The translations under genes were made by a program, and so were the position numbers. From NCBI RefSeq assembly GCF_949628265.1, contig NC_088789.1, positions 22,313,883-22,377,882 on the forward strand: a stretch of DNA of 64,000 nucleotides. The letters are read 5' to 3'. This document shows, piece by piece, positions 1-10,075 of the stretch. This stretch comes from Cloeon dipterum (lineage: Eukaryota; Arthropoda; Insecta; Ephemeroptera; Baetidae). The number at the start of each line of letters is the position of its first letter. The first letter of the stretch is position 1. The notes beneath the pieces were generated by a model. That model made no database searches, was not told where the DNA came from, and saw only the letters and a program-made list of their open reading frames with translations.

Positions 1-2358
1 GTATTTTAAAAAGGTCAAAAAAAATTAATTCGTTTTAAGAATTTTATTGCTAGTTGTAAGGGGAAATGGTGTTCAGAAAAAGAGATTTTTATAAATATTG
101 TCGAAAAGTATCATTTAGATAAAAAAAAATGTGTCAAAAACCGTTTAAATCGTCTCAGAAACGGGTTCATTGCACAATAAAGGATGAGCATTTTGCTAAA
201 GAAAAAACATCTAAAATTCTCAGCCTCCCTTTTCTCGATCTTTTTGTATAGAATCGGGATAAACTTTTTACTTAAATTTCCTAGAAGTTCAAGATTTTTT
301 TATTTAACAAAGATTGTCTGCTGACTGAAAATTTAAATTAAGGAGTTGCCTCACAAGATAAGAAATCAATTTTAGTTGAGCAAAGAATGCATTACCAAAT
401 GAAATTTATTGAAAGGTATAGCTTGAAGTGGTAATAACATTGTTGTAGAACAATTTTCCTATACTTTAAAAAATTTTACTTGTTTAAAAAAATTACTTCA
501 GACTGTAATACTAAAGAACTTTTCTGTGTAGTTCAGAGGCAAATCACACAAAACAGTAGTTTTGAGCAAAAATCAACACAATATGTCTGGAATAGAATAT
601 ATAAAATATTTATAGAACAATTTTTGAGGAATGTAGGCCAAGGCTACGATTGAAAAAATCATATTTCGAACATAGCATTTAACGTGAATTTATGCCTTTA
701 CAAAATTGGCTGTTCCCATATTGATCACAAGGAAAACAATCCAGCTGGCCGCGTGTGTGTAATGATTGCAAGTGATAAATTTATCACTGTTGCATGTCGA
801 CTTTGAAAGTTTGAACTGCGTCCTGCTTCTCCGCGTGGTCACCGTTGGGTGCAGTGCAAAGGTCGCTCGGGTCAATATTGAGGTCACGGATGGAGACGCG
901 TGAGCTCGTCGCGTCAAAAGCACTTTATTAAATGATAATAACACTCGTGATAGGGTTTCTCTTGGCGCAACACAATGCGCTGCTGCCCAGCGAATTTATT
1001 TAATAATTAAAGAGTTTAGAAAGCTTAATGCAAAAAGGTTTAAGCCTTCCTTAATTAGTCGAATGTACATAAATTCCCGGTGCACAGCTGCATTAGAGAA
1101 AATGCATGCGGCCGCGTCTTGCGGGAAGGAATTTTATCGCCTTGACCGCAACGCATCTCTTATTCATCGCAAGTGGCAAGGATCTTTCTCGTGTGCATAT
1201 GCATATCCCGGCGCAGACAACGAGAGCTTGTTAATTTCACTTTCCTAATTATTCGTTCTCGTCGCTGGGTAAAGTTCAAACGGTGCACAAAAGCGGTTTG
1301 TCTCAGAAAGTCTTACAGACAGGTTTAACAAGCAGACGCCGAAAAGTGTTGACATGTGTGTGCAGTGCGTTTCAACAAAATTGTTGAAATTGTTTGTCCA
1401 ATCATGTCTATACTGTTTATGAAATAGAGCGATAATAGGGAAAAGTTGTGTTCAACTTTTTAGATAGCTCTTCAACTCTTATTTTCTATTGCATCATCTA
1501 CTCGTAAAAGGAAAAAAATAAATCTAAAGCAAGGCAGGTGAATAAGCCAGTTGGTTTATGAAATAAATTTTGTGTGGACTGAAAAATTAGCTTTTATCGG
1601 ATTTTTGCAACAATTTTCTATGGTTTCCATCTAAATTAGTCACAATCACAAGGAAACTCTCAGTATTAAACGGACTTTGCTCGCTTTGAAGCTCCAAAGT
1701 TTGAAAATACTAAATTTTTTAAATTTTTTAAAATATAATTGTGAAGCATGTTGATATTTCATCACTATAGACTCTTCTTGTCAAGACAAATTGATCGGTG
1801 GGGACTTTTTTAGTTTCTAGAAAAGTCCTTATAGATAGATCTTTGCCCGGGAAATCGGCTCATAGCTCATTTAAAAATTTCTAGACTGACTTCCAGGTCG
1901 TGTAGCTCAATTCTTATCTTAAAGAATAAAATTCTAAATAGTTTTTCTCTAAGATTAACCTATAAAAATTCAAAGAGCCCGGGACTGACCCTTGTGGAAA
2001 TTTTTTAATTTTTCGCAACTTCAAAATGACCCACCAATCGATTTGTCTTATTAAACAGTGTGTAATTTCAGCTAGATTAAGAAAAACATTATTTCTCTTA
2101 TGGTTTTTTTAGCAAATGATTAATGTATTTTCAAATGAAAATGAACATGAACTGCCATGAAAAAAACGTTCAAATTTATTGATTTATTGATTTAAACGAA
2201 TGATGAAATCTTATCAAACCGGCCAATTCTATTTTTCTTACACGAAATTCAAGAATCCGTGCAAATCTGAGCACTTTCGTTAATTTAAATTTCATAAAAT
2301 TACCTGCGTATGTATTTCTTTCTATTTTCTATTATTAATTAATTTATTGTGATCACAG
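1..2358. other. Non-coding stretch, probably intron and/or upstream DNA of the ML-domain gene
   Basis: No reading frame here has family resemblance or splice-linked continuity. The first recognisable exon of the ML-domain gene opens at 2359 behind an acceptor, two nucleotides into a codon. A preceding exon carrying the start codon and signal peptide must therefore exist, either in this stretch or left of the window; I could not find it. A GC-richer block lies at about 690-1320 in otherwise AT-rich sequence and could be regulatory. A perfect palindrome lies at 771-788. Confidence 0.5.
771..788. repeat. 18-bp perfect palindrome with two inverted GATA cores
   Basis: The sequence AGTGATAAATTTATCACT equals its own reverse complement. 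It holds TGATAA and TTATCA back to back, which is the arrangement of two GATA-factor sites. TGCA tetranucleotides lie just outside both arms. The sequence is directly seen; function as a binding site is inference. Confidence 0.5.
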
Positions 2359-3184
2359 GTGGATCAAACCAATGCGAAGTCAACTGGGTGGAGATCGACC
2401 CTTGTCCCGAGGCGGAAACTGGAGCCCCGTGCAGGACGAAGAAGGGCAAGGCGGCCGCCATCAAATTCGACTTCAAAACCGGTCAGTTGTGTAGCAATAA
2501 AAATGAAAAATCCGTGTCTAAAAGTGAAATTTACAGCCGTGCCAAAGGACAAGTTGGACGTTGAGGTGTTCTGGGCGAGCGCCACCGGCGACCTGCCCTT
2601 CCCAGGCTTCGACACGGACGCGTGCAAGTACACGCAGTGCCCAGTGGCCGCTGACACTACCCAAACGCTGACCTACTCGCTGGACATTCCCAAGAAGACG
2701 GCGTCGGTGAGATAGCTTTCTTTATTTCTTTCTCCTTGAAAAGATGTTACAATTAAAATGCGCTTGAGTAACCCGCGAGAAGTCTCGAAAATTAATAGAG
2801 AAAGAGAGCATCAAGCAGCGCAGTTTTTGGTCGCCCGCTGCTGGCGTGCTTGCTCGAGCGGCGCCGCGCGCCACAAAATGAGCTCATTTTCGGTTGCACC
2901 ATGCACACCGTGCAGCATTTTCCATGACAATGCGAGCCGCATAATCGACAAATCGGATAGTAAGCCAGCGACGGCTTTCGATTTTTATCTCTCTTTCTGG
3001 CTGGTTGGCGAGAAGATCGCTCGCCCGATCTCAGTCAGCGCAGTGTGTGTTGGATAATGCGAAATTTCACCCTCTCACCGCGGGAGTCTTTCTGTTGCAG
3101 CGCGTCTACAGCGTCAAATGGGACCTGAGCTCCGCAGACAAGGAGGTGCGGTGCTGCTTCCTCACAAAGATCCGCATCTACTAA
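2359..3184 (+). CDS. Npc2: ML-domain (NPC2-type) secreted lipid-binding protein, 3' exons
   Basis: Three exons (2359-2481, 2537-2706, 3101-3184) join in phase and encode the body of an MD-2-related lipid-recognition domain. Visible NPC2 features are Cys near the start (NQCEVNW), DPCPE, the LPFPGFDTDAC stretch followed by QCP (the family's Cys-Cys hairpin), VYSVKWDL and the terminal VRCCFLTKIRIY. Family members are secreted or lysosomal and carry sterols or other lipids in a beta-sandwich pocket. The first exon, with the start and signal peptide, is missing from what I can see, so the protein is incomplete here. Insects have many NPC2 paralogs and I cannot say which one this is. A polyadenylation signal follows at 3318. 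Confidence 0.85.
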
Positions 3185-3317
3185 GCGCCGCGGCCGATTG
3201 TTACTTGTACAGATCGAATCGTATTTTGTGTCAACTGCATTGATTGATTCTCCGGCTTGGTGTTCCTTAACAACTCAAGCTTCTCATTGTGCAACGTCTC
3301 AGCTTAAGATTAACACG

Positions 3318-3323
3318 AATAAA
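3318..3323 (+). terminator. Polyadenylation signal of the ML-domain gene
   Basis: AATAAA lies 134 nt after the stop codon of the ML-domain gene, in the expected place for 3'-end formation. Confidence 0.6.
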
Positions 3324-3956
3324 AGATATTACGCAAGTGGTTTAGATGGTAATTGATGCTTTCATTCCGAACTATACACAGACATTGTCGATTGAAATCA
3401 AAACAGGCCCAAGGACAGACTTTGCAGCGATTATTAGATCTTTATAGAGTTGCGTACCCATTCAATTGATGACAAAGCACGGCTAAAAATTGTATTTAGA
3501 TGTTAACCTAAAAATAACAAAATTATATAATTTTAATTTTTGCCTTTTCTGCTGACTAAACAAAAGTTATATTCAAGCCGCCAGTTTCAGAATTTCAGAT
3601 TTTTGATCAAATGTATAGCAATTTAATTTTTTAAATACAAAATAATCGAATACCTGAGATCTGCATGGATTGATTCAAGGCAATTATTTTCCTTCCTGAA
3701 TTCTTGTATTAAAATATGCAGAATTTCACTCTTTGAATTTGAAATTAGCTTTTAATTACAAATTTTAGGATATGTTATATTGAGCTTGAGAAATATTGTG
3801 AGAGATGCGGGCGAGGTGCGGTGACGACTTCGTCCCTCGTTTCCTCTTTTCGCTCATTTTGCTCATTGCCAGCAATAGCAATGTGTCAAACCGACAATAG
3901 CTGATTCAGAATTCCTTGCACCTAATACTGAATATGAGTTTTGTTTTGTTGATGAA

Positions 3957-4003
3957 GTACTGCTGATGGGGCCTTCGGGGCTGAAACAGCCACTGTACAG
4001 TAC
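3957..4003 (+). ncRNA. Hammerhead ribozyme-like motif (type I topology)
   Basis: Stem I pairs GTACTG (3957-3962) with CAGTAC (3998-4003), six perfect pairs. The core CTGATGG (3963-3969) follows. Stem II is GGCC (3970-3973) with GGCT (3979-3982), closed by a G-U pair, with loop TTCGG. GAA (3983-3985) opens the second core strand. Stem III is ACAG (3986-3989) with CTGT (3993-3996) and loop CCA, so the pair A15.1-U16.1 is present. The unpaired A3997 is the expected cleavage base H17. One core position departs from consensus: position 9 is G instead of A. Short-stem type I hammerheads of this kind are known from Penelope-like retroelements. The copy may be inactive. Confidence 0.5.
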
Positions 4004-5339
4004 GGGAAAAACGTGTGTTGTTTAATTTTCTCCTTTCCCAATTTCACTAATAGCTTTCTTTAGTGGTATAATTCATTCATTGCTAATAATTAGACCTCAT
4101 CCTCGTTGATTTCAGGGTTATTTAATTAAACACGATCAGTTTCGGCTAATCTAGTCCACCCAATTTCTTGGGGTAAAATTAAAATTAATAAATTCGGAAT
4201 TTATATAACGTGTTATTATGTTCAGGAAAATCGACAATCAACTAGTAAGGAGAATTTAGCATTTTTTTCGAAAAATTTGCATATGCATATAATTTGAATT
4301 ACATAGAAGAAGCTACTATTGAGTTAATTTATAGTTTGAATATTATGCATTAATAGAGACTTTGGGAACTGCCGAGAAATTTATCTTTTTTATATTTTAA
4401 TGCATGCTTGAAAAGATGTAATACATTTAAAGATATTTTAATGTAAAAACAATAAAACGTTATATATATTAAGTAATAATTTAATTAATATAAAGTGTAA
4501 ATAATATATTAACTTTAATTACTCTTTATAATTTTTATTTCTTACGCAAAATTGATCAATAATAAATGTACATAGTATTAAGAAACGAAAAATGAGATTT
4601 TATATTGTCATACTGAATGTGCAGTTCTCTTCGTTTCGGTCTCTCAGATCTGAGATCAGTGGCTGTACTTGAACATCAAATCAAATTTCAAGCCGCACTA
4701 TTAACGACTGCAGATATTCCTAAATCGACTGTCATTGAAAATTTCCGGCTGCACTGATCGTTTCTGAGGACAAATGAAAAGAACCGAAATAGTGAGCTGT
4801 GTAAGTACAACGTGGGATTAAATTTTTTATTAACAATTTCTCTCTTAGAGCTTTCCCATCCCGAGTAGAAACATTCCGAGGTTTGAAAGTTTTCATAAAA
4901 TATCCATCCTGAGTATTTTTTTAAATTTTAATTCTTATAAATATTTTTAGTTTTGATAGACGCAAATGACAATAGATTCTGAAGATATCATTTGATTAAA
5001 TTTAAGAGTAGTTTAAAAATAAGGCCATATCGTTGTTTAATTTTTTGATGGACACAGTACATAGCAGCATTAAATTCCTGTATGGTAATTTTAACTAAAA
5101 TAATCTCTTCTGTTTTATGCACGAAGAGCGTAATTAAATTAATAACTCATTATTAAAATAAATTAGAACTTAAAAATTACGTTATTGTTTTAGAATGGTT
5201 ATATCCTTTTTAGAACGGAGAAAATGTTAATTATAGAAATTTCATTGCTTTGTGTCCGCTTCATATTCCGTAAGGATGGAGTGACGTGCTGCCGGATTGA
5301 TTGTCCGTCTGTTGTGTTGCTCTGATTGCCACGGTGAGA

Positions 5340-5460
5340 TGAATACACATCAACATCACTCTCTTCAAGAGTGAAGGGTCCCTCTTCTGGCGCCAATAAC
5401 GACGTAGCCCAACAAGCGTAAATATTATTAAGAGAGACAAACAAAAAAACCGACGCAGCT
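5340..5460 (-). mobile_element. Possible LTR-retroelement fossil (LTR end with primer-binding-like site)
   Basis: On the minus strand, 5396-5376 reads TTGGCGCCAGAAGAGGGACC. It begins with TGGCGCC, like the tRNA-complementary primer-binding site that directly follows a 5' LTR in Ty3/gypsy-class elements and retroviruses. No second LTR or gag-pol is recognisable beside it. If real, this is an old fragment and clearly incomplete. The call rests only on the short motif. Confidence 0.25.
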
Positions 5461-8399
5461 TCCGATTTGCGTCCCTCAAGCGTGACCACACAAGTTCAAA
5501 GGCAGCACACAGCCATTTTCCTTCAATTTCTCTCGATTGATCGTGCATATACATTGATAAAAGAAGCGATTTTCCCGTTTTCTCCGCGCGGCGGATCGTC
5601 CAATTACCCGGCGGTATGTGAGGCGTGTGTTGGACGAGTTAATCAACTCACCATTCGTGCACGCTGCATCTTCTTTCTGCCAAAAAAGCGAGCCGAGTAA
5701 TTTTCAATGGCTTCAAAGTCACGCCAAACTCATCGGGATTCAACAAAGGGTCGTCTTTGTGGGCATTCTGGGTCACTTTTCATTCGCGTTCCCGTGCCAA
5801 GAAGAAGAGCTGACGAGTGATCGATGGGAAAGAAATTATTAAGCTGCGTGCACGAAATGGAATTCACACTTTCTCGTTCTGTTATTTGTTCAGTGGTTTG
5901 TGCACCCAAACACCATTCTTTGTGCGCGTTCAAACGCTTTTTTTCCTTTTTTACACGGGATATTAAGAGATAAAAATGCGATTTATTCTGGTGGTTTATG
6001 TAAAAGTATTTGAACGTGCAGCAATCAATCGCAAGGATACAATTTTCGGCTGCGCACTTTCCGCCAGAGGTTTACTATCACTTTTTTACGTGGCTATAAT
6101 GCCACATAAATAGGATAAAAAGTGAGACAGATATCTCTATTTGAAACTATCGAAATAATTTCAAAGTAAGCAAAAAATATGTTTTGATTTGTGCAAAATT
6201 TTAATTATTCAACAGAATTTGTACACAAAAAACTAATTAAAATAAAAAGGAAAAATCTTATGGGGTGAATTGAATTAACCCTTGAGGATTAGAGTGGGGT
6301 GGTCGAGGAACCCAAAAGCTTTATGCTTTTTATAACTTTACAAAAATGAATGTAAAAAATCTGAAAAAAATACAATTGCCTTTTTCGAGTCCATCTACCT
6401 TACGCTGAAACACTTAGTTGTTTCGACTTTCTGCGCGAAGCTTGGCTTCCTTAGAGATATCATTCGCTGCCGAGATCAAAATCGTTTTCATATCAGGATG
6501 AAATTTTCAGGGTAGCATCTTGACAATGTTAGCTTAATAATAAAGTGAAATCAACAACCCCTTTCCGCCCCTTCAAAATTATAACACTTTTTTGCATGAT
6601 ATCACAGGTATCAAATATATTTGTAACAGGGTAATGCATACTTTTTTACCCCCTACCAACCCCATACTCATTGCCACCCCTTCAACCATTAAGAATACGA
6701 ATGTTTTTGCACAATAGTTAATGAATAGGGTTAATTTCGGACGCTGTAATTCATTTTTTATTTAGTTTGATCATCCCCTTAAACTACCCCTGCTGATTTC
6801 AACCTTTTGCATATACTTACCAAAATCATGCAAACATACAAAACACAAGTTTGAGTTGCTATTTTGTTCTGCTTGAAATTTATAAAGTTATTGGACACCA
6901 TTTTAGATTTATTGAATTATAAAACCTCGAAACATTTGTCTAAACAAAAATGGCAAAACGTTTATTATATTTTTTTATTAAAAGATAATTTTTGAGTATC
7001 TCAAGGCAGCATTTTAAAATATCCCGCGTAAGCGGGTTAAATTGCTGTCCTCTTGAACAGACCAATTTGGATATTTTCTTTAAACTCATTTACTTTTGAA
7101 AGCATATATTTTCCAATTGAAAGAACAAATTTAAATGTTGCCCTTTAATCTAAAAATTTGAATGCTTAAAGTCACAACCGGAAAACAATTAATTAAGTTT
7201 GAGGTCCGTGAGCAATTGGGATAGCCATGATTTGATTCAATACGGGGGTCAACCTGCAATTAATAACAAAGAGAAAAAGAAAAGTTTTGACTGAAGTGCA
7301 CTATCCTCGTTGGCACAGTTACTCGGCTCAATTTCACGTGCGCGAATTTAAATTAACTCTGTCGAGAAGTTCTCATCTCACGCCTGAGTTATTGTGAACA
7401 AGAGCTGCTTTTGCGGTTTTCAACTCTAATGACACGCCTATCGCAGTAATTCGCAAGTGAAGGCGCGTAATTCGCCTTTCGTTGTTTTTGTCCGTTTTCT
7501 CCGGCGCAATGTCAAAGGCCGGGCGCACGGAGAATAACAACAAGCGCGCTTGGCCGATTTGCGTGACTTTTCACTGGCCGCTCGCCATCGAACGTGTGTG
7601 TGTGTGTGTATGTGCACTTGCGCCGAGAGAAGATGCTGCTCTCTCGAATTATAATCCAACCCTGAGAGAGAAAGTGCATTGGTCTGTGAAAAATTTAATG
7701 CTAATCCTCCTCGTGCGCAGCGCTGATATTAAATTTAATGTGTACTGATAACAAAGCTGCGATTGCGTGCGTTGATGTGAAAGTAATATCTTCTTGTCGG
7801 TGCAAAAAGCGGTCCTCTGCTTTTATTACCGAAACGGAAGTGAAATTACAGCAGTGCTCGAGTGCGAGGAGTCAAGTGGTTATGCAAAAATAGTCCGAAA
7901 AGCGAAAGGAGTTGTCACTGACGCCGGAATTTCAACTTTTCAGCATGTATGTTGCATGCAGCGACGAGAAAACGCCTTTCAAAGCATCTGTTCAGTGAAA
8001 TTTAATTAGAAGTGCATGAGAATCGTAACACCACGAAACTATTTCGTTTTTTTTTTCATGGACAATCGATCGGCATGGGTGTTCCGTTGCTCGGATCGGC
8101 ACAAAAACTGTCGTTTCTGCGCAATTGTATCGCAACGCGGCTGAAATCTGCCAGGCTGTGTTTAGGCAACATCTGCTTTGAGCGTAGATTAGTAAAAATG
8201 CCTGAGTCACAGTATAATTGCAAATTTATTAGATCACAATGTCAAAAAAGAATAAAAACCACTTCATCATCTGAAAGAAAAATGTTAAAGACTTTCTAGT
8301 TTTTTACTTTTAACTATCTAAAGTTAATTATTTGTCCGGATATTTTATTTACTCGTTCATTGGTTCAATATCTTCATCTTCGGTGTCATTCCATGTCGT

Positions 8400-8520
8400 G
8401 TGACACTCTTTGGCCAACCACTGACTGACGCATACTGCGAAGTGATTTCTTGTCTTTTGGAGTAAGGAATTTTGCGATTGCTTTTACATCTTTCAGGTCT
8501 GGGCGGGTGCCCTGACCATT
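8400..8520 (-). mobile_element. Ty3/gypsy pol fossil fragment (RT to RNase H connection region)
   Basis: The minus strand encodes TRPDLKDVKAIAKFLTPKDK, then KSLRS. This matches the well-known Ty3/gypsy pattern in which a short 'RPDPxKVxAI..FPTPKxxKELRSFLG'-type segment follows the reverse transcriptase core. Only this small part is recognisable. The element is broken and has no visible LTRs, so it is an old remnant. The adjoining GC-rich stretch to about 8780 may belong to it, but I cannot place it in the family. Confidence 0.5.
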
Positions 8521-10031
8521 TACCCTGTGCCCTTGGAAAGTGTAATTTTAGGTTTCCCGAGTTGTCTCAAGGCCGGTATTAAAGTCATCGACCACGGTTT
8601 CGTAATCCTCGCCAAATTCCAGAGGACATGGGCTTGAATGGTTGCGGTGCTGGCGTTGCGAGCCATGCTGCGCTCCTGGTGCTGGTGCTGTCGCCGTCAT
8701 GGCGGCGAGCAAGGGGGGCCGCAACCACTTCGAACTTCGGGTGACCAAAATCTGTGGTGTTGCAGAAAGGGTTACCACATTCCAGGTCGTCGTCGAAAGT
8801 GGGTTCTGGTGATAAATAAACTACTGTAGGGAGGAGGTTTGGGAAAATAGCAAATGAGAAAGAGGAAAAATATATTAAACAAAAGAGCGAGTGTTATTCA
8901 ATGTTTCATTTCAAAATTTGAGTTTAGCCTTTCGTTTATTTTAGATTTCAGAAATCAAAAGAAACTAGCGCAAGTAGTAAATAAAACTTTGTTTTGTAGC
9001 ATTTACATTGCTGGATTGGCTGGATGATTGTATCAAGGAATTAAATTTAATAATTTCAAAATGGCATGCGGCTCTGCAGCTATTTAAAATCTCTAAAATA
9101 AAATTCAGTTTTTCAGCATCTCTGCTATGCTCATGCTCAACCAAATTTGGAATCTTTTTGCTTTATAAACACACACTCTTTCATGAGTTCATGAGACACG
9201 TATTTTTGGTAAGTTGTGATGCGCCACTTCAGCGACAGGACGACTACCTGTGATTGTGATTTCAAATACTGTTACAAAAGCAAATCAATTTCTTCCATCT
9301 CTTGAACTGTAATCAATTCAATCAATAAAATTTTTCGTTTGATCGATCCGCGAAAGGAATATCCGTGAACAATTCTCTGTATATTTCCTTGTCTCTGTTG
9401 TAAGTTTCTTATTTGTATGTAATAAAACAACCGTAATAAAAAGTTAATCTTTTTAGTCATTTATGCCACACCGAATGCAACAAAATCTTAATTTCAACTT
9501 ATTAGGCCCTCTAAATATAATTCTTCTCGTTGCTTTTTAATAAAAAAAAATCCATTCAGTTCGGTATTGATTTATTGTTTTGGTTAAATTAATTAGTCTG
9601 TGGAAATAAAACTGTTTAACATGAAGTTTTTCAATAAAATAATTTATAATATTCTCCTAATCTATAATAAATCATGTTATAACTGTGGTCTAGAATAAAA
9701 AATATGGAAACATTCTTTAGAACAAAAAACTAATCAAAATCATAACAATCCAATCATGATATTTTTCCTTGAGTTGCGAGCAAGTCCTAGTTTTGGCTTG
9801 CACACTTATGACAGTTAGATTAAAAAGAAAAATAGTAAAATATGTGTTCTCCATTCCTCAAAAGTTCTATGTATATTAATTGGTGAGGAAAAACGGATGT
9901 GCGTCTGTATTAATTCGTGCCAAATAATAAAAAGTTCGCATTTACGGGCAATAAATATAGTTAGAGGCGGAGGCGACGGACGGTGTGCGAGCGCGGATGA
10001 CTTTCAAAAAGGTGTCCCGCCAAAGCGAAGG

Positions 10032-10068
10032 CATAAAAGGGGCAAGCTGCAGAGCAGAGGCAGTCAGT
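10032..10068 (+). promoter_or_regulatory. Core promoter of the Gln-rich gene (TATA box plus initiator)
   Basis: CATAAAAGG (10032-10040) is a TATA-type box. An arthropod initiator TCAGT (10064-10068) lies about 32 nt downstream of it. If transcription starts at the A of TCAGT (10066), the 5' leader before the ATG at 10076 is only 10 nt. This layout is typical of highly expressed, stage- or tissue-specific insect genes such as cuticle genes. Confidence 0.65.
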
Positions 10069-10075
10069 GCGCACC

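Larger units (their letters stand above)
3324..10031. other. Long spacer between the ML-domain gene and the Gln-rich gene
   Basis: I see no convincing host coding sequence in these 6.7 kb. They hold a hammerhead ribozyme-like motif (3957-4003), two small retroelement fossils (about 5340-5460 and 8400-8520), and GC-richer blocks at about 5460-5900 and 7310-8200. The blocks contain short TG runs and many TAAT/ATTA words but no open frame with protein similarity; they may be enhancers. The rest is AT-rich and featureless. Confidence 0.5.

Noticed and set aside
5199-5933. Set of short overlapping frames on both strands
   Set aside because: No family resemblance beyond the primer-binding-like motif; no splice structure.
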